DNA of 64,000 bases, taken from NCBI RefSeq assembly GCF_023100805.1, contig NZ_CP095855.1, positions 4,381,001 to 4,445,000 on the forward strand. The letters run 5' to 3'. The stretch comes from Chitinophaga filiformis. GTDB taxonomy: Bacteria; Bacteroidota; Bacteroidia; Chitinophagales; Chitinophagaceae. The notes below the pieces were generated by a model. It made no database searches, was not told the origin of the DNA, and saw only the letters and a list, made by a program, of their open reading frames with translations. Of this stretch, positions 42,385 through 51,030 are shown in pieces. Position 1 is the first letter of the stretch, and every line of letters begins with the position of its first letter. Position numbers and translations under genes: made by a program.

Positions 42385-43140
42385 ATGCCTAAGAAAAAAA
42401 ATCTTAATATCTCAATCATCACCTTATTATCAGCCATTTGTATCGCCGCTGCATCCTGGTGGCTATATCTCACCTACACCTACAACGAATTTACGCCCCT
42501 TGCATTAGATAAGCAGAACGGTTATGTAACTCCAGGTGTTGCAGAAGACTTCTACAAAAATCTCCGCATTGTATTGAAGTCTGAACATATCGACTATAAG
42601 CTGAACATTTTGGACCATCCCCTGATCCCCTTGAAGACAGTAAGGAACCAGGCCCTGATATGCGACCTGACAGCAAAAGCACAGGATGTTGTTTGGATGT
42701 ATAAGCATATGCATGAAAAGCTTCCTTCATTTCTATGTGAAGGGAAGGGTTATCAGGGCTTTGTATTCCATAAGGAGGTAGCCCATGTTCAAACAATAGA
42801 TTATGGGGACATTGAATACATTGACCTTGGCTGTAAAGACATAGAGTTAACTGAAAAGATCCTGCAACTACAGGTGGAGCAGGTGATCAAGCTACGGAAG
42901 AGATATGCGAACCTTGAACTGCCCCTGTATTACCGTCAGTATGTCGGCTATCGCAGAGAAAACGGAGATAAAATGGTCTACGTCGACCTTGTGCGGAAGG
43001 ATATCGCATCGGTATCAGCATTGTTGAATGGTATCATTCGCATTTACCAGGGGCATAAGGCTAACCTGGACGCAAGAGTAAATCTAACCCAGAAGAAGGT
43101 GGAGACCTTTGAAGCCACGTTGGTAGACCGTGATGAATGA
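42385..43140 (+). CDS. Single-pass membrane protein of unknown function
   Basis: A 251-residue protein. A basic lead (MPKKKN) is followed by one hydrophobic helix (about residues 9-29), then a soluble domain of about 220 residues without Cys pattern or known motif; CEGKGYQGFVFHKEV near 118 and LPLYYRQYVGYRRENGDKM near 180 are notable. The C-terminal part is probably helical. The family is not recognised. It stands in the gene string behind the RHS tip, 144 bases after the previous gene and 59 bases before the next, and may be an immunity or accessory protein of a lost toxin. Confidence 0.5.
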   Translation: MPKKKNLNISIITLLSAICIAAASWWLYLTYTYNEFTPLALDKQNGYVTPGVAEDFYKNLRIVLKSEHIDYKLNILDHPLIPLKTVRNQALICDLTAKAQDVVWMYKHMHEKLPSFLCEGKGYQGFVFHKEVAHVQTIDYGDIEYIDLGCKDIELTEKILQLQVEQVIKLRKRYANLELPLYYRQYVGYRRENGDKMVYVDLVRKDIASVSALLNGIIRIYQGHKANLDARVNLTQKKVETFEATLVDRDE

Positions 43141-43199
43141 GCCCCTTGCAAATGTAAAAAGATCACAATATATTTCGCCCTGATTAAAATACAATCCAT

Positions 43200-43727
43200 A
43201 TGTCTGAGCCTCGCTCTCTCTACCTAAAAATCAAAACCAGCAAGGAAAACCTCCAAAGTTTCTTCAGCGAAAAACCAATAGCCCCGCAAATTGATCAGGA
43301 TTGGACGTCATGGTGGGACAGCCGTAAAATGCACTCCAAGTCGCCCTTGACAAAAGTTCCCATCTATGCCTGGCTAAAGACGAATCGTGGTCTCGCTGAC
43401 TCATATCTGTCAGATCCACAAACAGGAACGCGCGAACGGGAAACGGATCAGGGCGAATGGCAGCTGGCTATCGCATTTCTCTCTCATAACTATACGGAGA
43501 TCCTGCCTATGCTGGCCTGGGTTAAAAGTATAGCAACTTACCTGGAAGCGGGTGATGAAGGTATCGCCATTATTTATGACCATTTCTGGGGAAGCGGAAG
43601 CGTGATGGCACATTTGGAGTTTGCCGGACAGCAGGCATCTTTCAGGCTGACTAATAAAACCTCCGAAATCGACCCGAATATAATAGCGGAAGCTGGTAAC
43701 ATGTTGATGAATGCAATAGGCCAATAA
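43200..43727 (+). CDS. Soluble protein of unknown function, candidate orphan immunity
   Basis: A 175-residue protein without signal peptide or membrane helix. It is rich in Trp (DWTSWWDSR, EWQLAIAFLS, LAWVKS). The half EILPMLAWVKSIATYLEAGDEGIAIIYDHFWGS looks like an alpha/beta domain. I do not recognise the family. It lies 89 bases before the large WGR/SMI1 gene and in the same direction, among small genes typical of toxin-immunity islands. Confidence 0.5.
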   Translation: MSEPRSLYLKIKTSKENLQSFFSEKPIAPQIDQDWTSWWDSRKMHSKSPLTKVPIYAWLKTNRGLADSYLSDPQTGTRERETDQGEWQLAIAFLSHNYTEILPMLAWVKSIATYLEAGDEGIAIIYDHFWGSGSVMAHLEFAGQQASFRLTNKTSEIDPNIIAEAGNMLMNAIGQ

Positions 43728-43816
43728 CCCCTCTGCATAAATGTACTGTGCTGACTATGCATAGCCCAACACCGCCATAATTGGTAAAGTAATAACAGGA
43801 ACAATAAGGAACTTAC

Positions 43817-46800
43817 ATGAGAAGCAAGTTTATTTACCAGGATGGTAAATCGAATAAATTCTGGGACATTGAAATTACAGGTAATCAGTTCACCGTTTAT
43901 TTTGGTAAGGCTGGTACCGAGGGACAAACTCAAACAAAGGAATACACGTCAGAAGATGAATGTAAAAAGGCCGCTGAAAAGCTGATCGCCGAGAAGATAA
44001 AGAAAGGGTATAGCCGGCTGGCTGAAGAAGCTGCTGACCAGATACTTAGTACAGACGCAATAACTCCCGAAATTCCTGGCGATACACTCCCCCGGCATTT
44101 ATTTAACGACCTGCTGGCGCTTGCCCAATATCTCGCTGATGGCAAATATCCGGGAGAACTGGAAACCGTTCCCGTAACGGACGAAAACATTGAAGAAATG
44201 GAAGCAGCTGCCGGTTTTCAGATGCCGGAAGCATTCGTTGATTTCTGGCTGGAAAAGGGCTCGCTCTTTTTTAGTAAAGACGATTTTATTTGTGCAGTAT
44301 ATTGTTATAATGCTGGAGGTGTTAACGGCAATAACCTGCATGGGCTCCTGACCTTCTATCAAAACTTCTACAGATGTAAGTTCAAACTGCTCGATGAAGA
44401 GGCAGGTTTCTTATCGAAGGGATGCTGGGTGTTGGGAATGATCATCAGCGGAGATGAAATGAGGATATTTGTCAGCGATCCTTTAGGGATAATACATGTT
44501 GTTCATTTCCCGCAGGCGCTAAGGAATACCAGTGATGAGGCCTTTCTACAGGCATTATCGCCTGTATTGGAAGCAAAGACTGCCCTGAAATCCATAATGG
44601 GTACTGCCGCCTTCAACACCATAACAGTTAATACAGGCACAAATGAAGCCGAAGCCGTTGGCGATGAGGCCGGGGAAGAGGACGAAAATAAAGAAACACA
44701 GGCCTTCCTCGAAAAGCATGGTTTGAAAGCTGTTTCCTATCGTGAAGCGCTGGAAGCCCTGGAATTGGATCAGTTATTTGACTACTGGGAAGATGAAGAT
44801 AATTCCTATGCTGAGAATTATGAGAGTGAGCGGGAATATTTTGAAGAATACAATAACGATATTTATTACTGCGACGGGGACCTGCATATCGATGGAGATC
44901 TGAAAATCCCACATGTTAATACCGGTCTGGTTGTGGTACGTGGCAATATGACGATAGAGGGCAAGGTCGCGTCTTCCTATGGCTCCGCTTATGCCTATTA
45001 TGTTACCGGCGATACGAACATTGACTTCCTGGAACTGGGATATTTCCAGAAAACAGTGGGGACCGAGACCATCCGCTATGTTGCTTACGCCTGGGCCGAG
45101 GATGATGAAGTGGTACATTCCATGCCCACCCGGACCGTCAATGCACCCTATTTCTTCTCCTGGTTCTATGGCCTGCACTGTTTTGAGTTTGCACCGGAAA
45201 CGCTGATCACAGCCCTGTACAATTATGATGAGCTAACGGCTTATACAACAGACAACGCCTTCCTTGCCTGGCATGATTATGCCTATGCATTCGTTCCGGA
45301 GCTCTGTTATACATTGGACGAATCCCATCATGATACACTGAATATCAATACACGATCAGTGTACGAGGCGCTGAAGAGCAATCAGCCCGTTTTACAGAAA
45401 GGCGTCACTTTAGAGGGTATTAAACTGACCCGTGAAGGTGTGCGACTGAAGGATCAGGAGGATGTTGCGGGGGCGTATCAGCTTTTTAAAGCCGCATTCA
45501 CAAAATCTCCGGGTTACTATCTTGCCTATTATCATGCAGGTAAATGCCTGTTTGAGCAGAAGGCTTATAAACAGGCCATGGAGACGTTTGTCAAAGGTAT
45601 TCCTTACACACCGGAGAAGGTGAAATATGAGCTGGCCTGTATGGAGGAAGCTGCTTTGTGTGCCGTACAGATCGGTGAATATGAGAAGGCTATCGAATTA
45701 GCGCATCGGGCACTGCAAAAGAGCAACTCAGCGTATTTTGCCCTGAGGGTATTGGGAGAAGCATTGATCTATCAGCAGCAACTGGATGCAGCCAAAGGTT
45801 ACCTGGAACGATCTGTTGACATAAAGAGCATCTTTACGAACAACTGGTTACTGGGATTGGTTTATCACCTGCAGGGGGACGGGAAAAAGGCGGATAACTA
45901 TTACAAAGAGGCTGCCCAAAAGAGCAGCAGAGCGCAACCTTATACGGAGCATACCAGTCTCCGCTATATATACGGTGATGCTGTGACCGTGAACTGGGAT
46001 GCGCAAGCCCCGGTGTCGGCAGTAAAAGACCAGGCATACTGGGATCAGTACTTTACTGACATGCTGGCTAAGTATGGTCCGGATATGTATAAAAAGACCG
46101 GGAAATTCCCCGATGAATGGCTTGGCGCCAAGCTGTTAAATATCCCGGAACAATACCGTACCAGAGATATGCTACAGGCTTTGCTCGAACATCAGACGAA
46201 AGGTGAATACGACGTAAGGGGACGGGTGATCACGTATTTCAAACCGGAACTGTATACGCCGGCTATTATCCTGCTGGCGGTCAACAGGGAGGAGCCCTGT
46301 TTCTACCAGGAGATCCCTGCTGCATTCCTTTCAGAAGAGATCTACGCGGTACATCCGCATGGCATAGACCTTTCCTGTGTGCCAGAGGAGCATTTAACCT
46401 ATGATCTATGCTTCCGTGCAGTAAGTGGCAATCAATACAACTATAACCATGTACCGGCCGCATTCAAAGACGAGCGGATGAATGTTGCGCTCATCGCCGG
46501 CGGCAATCTGCAAAGTACGCACTGTAAGGATCTGCCTTCAAAATACTATACCAATACATACATTATACAGGCCATTGACCTGGGTATTCATGTAATTAAA
46601 AACATTCCCGCGAAACTGGTAGATACTGAAATATACCAGTATGCTGTCAGAAAGTACGGGCAGGATCCTGAGTGGCCTTTTATTGTTGAACTGTACGACA
46701 GGGAGAGATGGCGTTTTGGATCTCAGTCTGATATGGAAAGGATGGGAAATAACGTAAAAAAATATGGTATGGACATCTTCGAATATGTAGAGATGGATCG

Positions 46801-48274
46801 TATCAACAAACATAGCTTTGCTTATTACAGGAAGCACCTTGGACAGTTACCCGGATTCAATGAGAAGGCGGCAGCCGCCGGTTGGGAAGAGCGTAGCAAG
46901 ATAACGGATGAATACTTTGTGCAAGCGGAGTTTGACTATGATACTTTCAGTAAGGTTTGGGCCTGCTTCTGGGATGAAGACTTCATTATTAAGGCCATCA
47001 CCGACAATAAATCCGGCAACAGTGAACGCATCTATGATGTGCCACAGAAATACCTGACACAGAGGATCTGTGATATTGCGGTGAAGATGAACTCATACGA
47101 TTTTGAGTTTGTGCCGAAACATTTTGTAACACAGGAAATGTGTGAAACGGCTTGTTCGCTGGACTATGGCACGGCACTTGAATATGTTCCCCTGCCAATG
47201 CGTACAGCAAAGGTATGCGAACTGGCAATCCGCCGGGATATCACTAACATTAAATTTGTACCCCTTGCGTTGCGTACCATAGATTTTTGTGCCGGCGCAG
47301 TTTTGAGCGATCAGCAACTAAGTAAGTATATTCCGCACGCACAATATGCTGCAGTCTATGAAATGCTTGTTAAGAAGTACAAGAACAGGTTTGCCGCGGA
47401 TTATCTGCTTTTGAACCAGGGATTGGGACTGATCATGGATAAGAGGTATGAAGAGGCAATAAAGCAATTATCGGAGGTCGAAGGTATTAAGAACGTTGAG
47501 CCGTCTTACCTGCATCAATCTGTTTATTATCTCGGCTGGGCTTATCATCTTCAGAACAATACAGTTAAGGCTACCGAATATTATCGTAAATCGCAGGATA
47601 TCGCAAAAACGCAGAAAATTGAGGATGAAAATTGGTTGACATATCCTTATGCCAGCTTCCGGTTGCCCGATGTGCCAGGTGTATATGAATTCAGCCGCGA
47701 AGAATTTAAGCGGCAGATGCACGAAGCAACATTACTGGTGCAAGATAAAAATTATACGCAGGCAATTGAAATACTAGAACAGGCAGAAAAGCTGCTCAGG
47801 GATGCACAATGTTCTGAAATGAGCTTGTGGGCATATGTATGGGATTACCAGCGTTACGCGCTCTACGAAGCCGGCAGGAAAGAGGAATCGCTTGCATTGT
47901 GCCGCAACACTATTACTGAACTGGGTAAGCTCACTTTGTGGGATTACCTGGAAGAGTTCAATCCTATCCGCGCCGCACTACGCAGTGCACACAATAACCT
48001 GGCTTACCATTGCTACGAAACAGCAACAGATCTGAAAGGAATAGAGGAGGGAATTAAGCACATAAAAATAACCATGAAGACGGTATCGCCGATTGAGGAA
48101 AAGGGTGTGCTGAATCTTTTTTATGAAACACATGCCCTGCTCTTAAATAAGGCAATGAGCTTTGATCCGGCTTATAGGAAAGATCTGGAAAAGGTGGTTG
48201 CAAAGATCAGTAAACTGAAGCTGAAGGAGAAGGGATTATTAAGTGATGAGTATATTGAGCATGTGAAATTGTAG
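43817..48274 (+). CDS. Giant WGR / SMI1-KNR4 / DUF4116 / TPR protein
   Basis: A 1485-residue cytoplasmic protein. Residues 1-68 form a WGR-like domain (FWDIEITGNQFTVYFGKAGTEGQ, with FGKAG where the name-giving WGR would be). About 115-240 look like SMI1/KNR4 (ITDENIEEMEAA-type start, GFQMPEAFVDFWLEKG). Residues about 350-430 carry short beta turns, DGDLHIDGDLKIP and VRGNMTIEGK, as in bactofilin-like or pentapeptide folds. TPR-like helices run at about 540-695. About 770-1170 hold repeats of the form VPxxxxTxxxCxxAV, like DUF4116. A second TPR set runs from about 1190 to 1480. SMI1/KNR4 domains are frequent in immunity proteins against contact-dependent toxins, which fits the location. A strong terminator follows. 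Confidence 0.75.
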   Translation: MRSKFIYQDGKSNKFWDIEITGNQFTVYFGKAGTEGQTQTKEYTSEDECKKAAEKLIAEKIKKGYSRLAEEAADQILSTDAITPEIPGDTLPRHLFNDLLALAQYLADGKYPGELETVPVTDENIEEMEAAAGFQMPEAFVDFWLEKGSLFFSKDDFICAVYCYNAGGVNGNNLHGLLTFYQNFYRCKFKLLDEEAGFLSKGCWVLGMIISGDEMRIFVSDPLGIIHVVHFPQALRNTSDEAFLQALSPVLEAKTALKSIMGTAAFNTITVNTGTNEAEAVGDEAGEEDENKETQAFLEKHGLKAVSYREALEALELDQLFDYWEDEDNSYAENYESEREYFEEYNNDIYYCDGDLHIDGDLKIPHVNTGLVVVRGNMTIEGKVASSYGSAYAYYVTGDTNIDFLELGYFQKTVGTETIRYVAYAWAEDDEVVHSMPTRTVNAPYFFSWFYGLHCFEFAPETLITALYNYDELTAYTTDNAFLAWHDYAYAFVPELCYTLDESHHDTLNINTRSVYEALKSNQPVLQKGVTLEGIKLTREGVRLKDQEDVAGAYQLFKAAFTKSPGYYLAYYHAGKCLFEQKAYKQAMETFVKGIPYTPEKVKYELACMEEAALCAVQIGEYEKAIELAHRALQKSNSAYFALRVLGEALIYQQQLDAAKGYLERSVDIKSIFTNNWLLGLVYHLQGDGKKADNYYKEAAQKSSRAQPYTEHTSLRYIYGDAVTVNWDAQAPVSAVKDQAYWDQYFTDMLAKYGPDMYKKTGKFPDEWLGAKLLNIPEQYRTRDMLQALLEHQTKGEYDVRGRVITYFKPELYTPAIILLAVNREEPCFYQEIPAAFLSEEIYAVHPHGIDLSCVPEEHLTYDLCFRAVSGNQYNYNHVPAAFKDERMNVALIAGGNLQSTHCKDLPSKYYTNTYIIQAIDLGIHVIKNIPAKLVDTEIYQYAVRKYGQDPEWPFIVELYDRERWRFGSQSDMERMGNNVKKYGMDIFEYVEMDRINKHSFAYYRKHLGQLPGFNEKAAAAGWEERSKITDEYFVQAEFDYDTFSKVWACFWDEDFIIKAITDNKSGNSERIYDVPQKYLTQRICDIAVKMNSYDFEFVPKHFVTQEMCETACSLDYGTALEYVPLPMRTAKVCELAIRRDITNIKFVPLALRTIDFCAGAVLSDQQLSKYIPHAQYAAVYEMLVKKYKNRFAADYLLLNQGLGLIMDKRYEEAIKQLSEVEGIKNVEPSYLHQSVYYLGWAYHLQNNTVKATEYYRKSQDIAKTQKIEDENWLTYPYASFRLPDVPGVYEFSREEFKRQMHEATLLVQDKNYTQAIEILEQAEKLLRDAQCSEMSLWAYVWDYQRYALYEAGRKEESLALCRNTITELGKLTLWDYLEEFNPIRAALRSAHNNLAYHCYETATDLKGIEEGIKHIKITMKTVSPIEEKGVLNLFYETHALLLNKAMSFDPAYRKDLEKVVAKISKLKLKEKGLLSDEYIEHVKL

Positions 48275-48296
48275 TGTCTGAAGTATTTACAGGAAG

Positions 48297-48326
48297 GCCT
48301 GGTTCCATAAGAGACCAGGCTTTTTT
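48297..48326 (+). terminator. Rho-independent terminator after the WGR/SMI1 gene
   Basis: GCCTGGT (48297-48303) pairs with ACCAGGC (48314-48320), with a 10-base loop and six T residues directly behind. It lies 23 bases past the stop of the 1485-residue protein and closes the toxin-immunity region. Confidence 0.88.
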
Positions 48327-48459
48327 CATGTATGCGCTTCTCTATGGCAGCTGGCGACTATAACCAGCCTTGTGGCGCAAATACCCCCCATCATTGTCGA
48401 TTTCCCCACCGCAACGCCAGCAGAGGATGGCCTATTTTTGAGCAACAAATATTTCAATT

Positions 48460-49038
48460 ATGCGCAAACTAATTATGAAGATGTCGATATCAGTCGACGG
48501 TTTTGTTGGTGGTCCAAATGGAGAGAACGATTGGGTTTTCAGGAGCTCGGATGAAGCGTCAAGGGAGTGGAGCCTCGGGCAGGTGGCAGATGCTGGCCTG
48601 ATTATTATGGGCAGGAAGTCGTTTGAGATAATGGCTCCTTACTGGCCAACTGCAACAGGGCCTTTTGCCGCCCCGATGAATGAAATTCCCAAGGCCGTAT
48701 TTACCCAAAAAGGATTTAAGGTCCCTCCCGCCGATGCTTCTCTGCCAGCAACTGAGTCCTGGGCTAAGGCGCGGGTCTTCGACGGCGATCTTGCCGAAAG
48801 TATTCAGCAACTGAAACAGGAGCCAGGAAAGAACATAGTTGCATTGGGCGGCGCTGGTTTTATGCGCAGCCTGATAGATACTGGCCTTATTGATGAATAT
48901 CATCTGGCTGTGCATCCCGTGGCATTAGGCGCCGGACTACCAATCTTTACCGGTCTTGCAAAGTCGCTGGACCTGAAACTGGTAGCCGTGAAGGATTTTC
49001 CTGGTGGCATAGTCGTTCATAATTACCTGCCCGCGTAA
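48460..49038 (+). CDS. Dihydrofolate reductase family protein (RibD C-terminal-like)
   Basis: A 192-residue protein of the DHFR/RibD C-terminal fold. The N-terminus KMSISVDGFVGGPNGENDWVF, the MGRKSFEIM segment near residue 50, the LGGAGFMRSLIDTGLIDEYHL block near 130-150 and PVALGAGLPIF mark the family. These are NADPH-dependent reductases; few have known substrates, and most are not true DHFR. It stands alone on the plus strand, convergent with the lipoprotein hydrolase gene, 44 bases away. ATG 48460 is chosen because the first strand starts directly behind it. Confidence 0.88.
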   Translation: MRKLIMKMSISVDGFVGGPNGENDWVFRSSDEASREWSLGQVADAGLIIMGRKSFEIMAPYWPTATGPFAAPMNEIPKAVFTQKGFKVPPADASLPATESWAKARVFDGDLAESIQQLKQEPGKNIVALGGAGFMRSLIDTGLIDEYHLAVHPVALGAGLPIFTGLAKSLDLKLVAVKDFPGGIVVHNYLPA

Positions 49039-49082
49039 GGCCTGGGGGATTGTGGTATAATGCAAGTAATGCCTATACTGCA

Positions 49083-50267
49083 CTAAAAGTGATAATATAG
49101 ATAATCAGCAATTTTTCTGAAGGGAATCTTCCTGTCGGCTGCATTACGTCCGCTCTTCAGTATTGAATCCATATCGGCAAGAATTACTTTGGACCGTGCA
49201 AACCTGTCGTGACCCAGGAAATCTGTTTTTTCCGCCACAGCATCTATAATATCGATATTCCTGAATGTGTAAATGGGCGGCGGCATGCCGACTTCACCCA
49301 GTCTCAGGTTACCATGGATCTTTTTGGATGCAAGTAAAGCCCAGTCGTTTCTGGCAGAATATACAGTAACATGTTTTGCTTTTTTCACAATGGCATCCGC
49401 GTAACTGATCTTAAATAGATCAGCATAAATATCCGGCGCCGCCATAATCACCTGGTCAATTTTTAGATTTGTGGTGTCGTTTTCCAGTTGTAAAAGTGCA
49501 TAACTGATTAGCCGGTTACCCATGCTATGTGCAATCAGGTGAATATTTTTAAACTTTCCTTCTTTTGATATGCGTTTCAGGAAGTCCTTAAATGCGGGAA
49601 CGGCTAACTGAACTTTATCTTCGTCGGATATATAGTTAGCCGTTTTTCCATTTGAAGACCAGCTAAACATGATAGGAGTAATTGGCAGATGGATGTCTAC
49701 TGCTAATTGAGCTGTTCTCAGTGCAGCGTCTTTAAAGCTGTTATTATATCCATGGACAAAAATAAATGCATCTTTACCGCTCGCTGCAAGTTTTAGCATT
49801 GAATTGAATTCACTATCCGTTAAAACCCTGATTTTCCTTTGTATCATATGCTTGTTCGGATCCTCTCTAAACTCCAGTTTCCATATACTGGGTGTTTCAG
49901 TTATTCCGGCTTTATGATTTGGCGGAACAGATACTATTGTGAATCCGACATCATATTTAACAGATCCCGGATTGCCAGGCTGATTCCCGTATTGGACCTG
50001 ATCTTTTCCATAGCTTATAGCCTTCCTGTCGGTACCATATAATATTTTGACTGCCGTGGCAGTTGCAGGCTTTAAAGAAGTAGAGTCGTGCGCATCGTAA
50101 CCGGGTGGTGGCACCGTAGCCGATGCCTCCTCAGAAATTTCCCTAGCCGAGACGCTGGAATCGCGTGCTTCTTCCTGAGAATATACCGGGGACCTTTTGC
50201 GTGTACTTGTACAGGACGTTATGAGCCCGATTAACACTAACAGCGATAAGGTAAGCGTGTTTTTCAT
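49083..50267 (-). CDS. Lipoprotein alpha/beta hydrolase (DUF900 family)
   Basis: A 394-residue protein. The signal ends in ITSC (lipidated Cys19), so it is an outer- or inner-membrane lipoprotein. A low-complexity Ser/Glu linker (about 25-60) leads to the hydrolase domain. FIFVHGYNNSFKDAALR gives the oxyanion region and LIAHSMGNRLISYAL the nucleophile elbow (AHSMG, Ser nucleophile). This arrangement is typical of DUF900 alpha/beta hydrolases. A conserved His should be in the FLGHDRFARS segment near the end. The substrate is unknown. The gene is monocistronic as far as seen, with a long upstream gap on the minus strand. Confidence 0.88.
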   Translation of the reverse strand: MKNTLTLSLLVLIGLITSCTSTRKRSPVYSQEEARDSSVSAREISEEASATVPPPGYDAHDSTSLKPATATAVKILYGTDRKAISYGKDQVQYGNQPGNPGSVKYDVGFTIVSVPPNHKAGITETPSIWKLEFREDPNKHMIQRKIRVLTDSEFNSMLKLAASGKDAFIFVHGYNNSFKDAALRTAQLAVDIHLPITPIMFSWSSNGKTANYISDEDKVQLAVPAFKDFLKRISKEGKFKNIHLIAHSMGNRLISYALLQLENDTTNLKIDQVIMAAPDIYADLFKISYADAIVKKAKHVTVYSARNDWALLASKKIHGNLRLGEVGMPPPIYTFRNIDIIDAVAEKTDFLGHDRFARSKVILADMDSILKSGRNAADRKIPFRKIADYLYYHF

Positions 50268-51030
50268 TGTTTTGCTGGATTTAAGTCACATGATTGGAAT
50301 CAATATACCCAAAGTTGCTTCGGTGCTTTAGTGATGGGGTATGATGAATATCTGGTTGGACGTTTCCCGCGGGGGGTATATCCCGGAAGTGCCCGGCTAT
50401 TGGACGGGCGCCTGTGGCTGTAACCGGAAAGCGTTGACATTTTCCTGCGGTTTTTACTCCCGAAAATTAGGAAAGAATAATGGTAGGAAAAATACAAACT
50501 AGTTGGTATTTATCGTCGGGATTGTGGAGAGTAAGGGGGCCTGTGAAGCGCCTGGATGCGCCGTGCTCCATCCGGAGTACCGCGGTTATGGCCATAGGTT
50601 TCACCCCCGGCATTTAACCCGCATTAGATGTAGCTGACACTAGAAAATTTTTTAATAAATGTTTTGAAATATACGTTATTGTCCGTAGGTTTATGCCTGA
50701 GTTAATTTCGCAACAAATTAGCAACCTTAAGAGACACTGCAACCGAGCATTGTTGCCCAGTAAACCAAAAACAAAATTCACATATTGATGATTTGATGTT
50801 GTGACGAACAACAGCCTATCTTTCACGTAGCATATAACAGTAAAACTCTTCTAATGAAATCAGTTATCCCTATGGGCAATATCAGTCCCCGGCTGCACTA
50901 TGCAATATATAAAAGCATGAACATGTATATCCGTTAACAGGCTCCGGCCCGGCACATAATCATATACCTGCGATTTCCTCTTCTCACTGAGGAACCAGAC
51001 CCTTATTTCCTATACTTAAATATACTTTCA
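50268..51030. other. Divergent intergenic region with GC-rich structured patch
   Basis: This 763-base gap separates the lipoprotein hydrolase (minus) and the PA14/RHS locus (plus). No coding frame is convincing. Between 50535 and 50608 nested inverted repeats occur: GGGGG with GTGAA pairs with TTCAC and CCCCC on the outside, and CTGGATG pairs with CATCCGG inside. Another hairpin, GCCCG with CGGGC, is near 50387-50405. I could not match these to a known riboswitch or to a tRNA. From 50640 onwards the sequence becomes AT-rich and probably holds the promoter of the plus-strand locus, but no exact TAnnTTTG element was found. Confidence 0.45.

Noticed and set aside
42278..42508. Plus-strand frame of 76 codons
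   Set aside because: It overlaps the start of the membrane protein gene at 42385 in another frame and has low-complexity Pro/Leu composition without features.
32096..48274. Prophage or integrative element
   Set aside because: Tail-fibre-like and RHS genes are present, but there is no integrase, transposase, terminase, capsid gene or att-like repeat in view.
50535..50608. tRNA gene
   Set aside because: The length is about right, but there is no T-loop GTTCRA consensus, no D-loop pattern and no acceptor stem of standard form.
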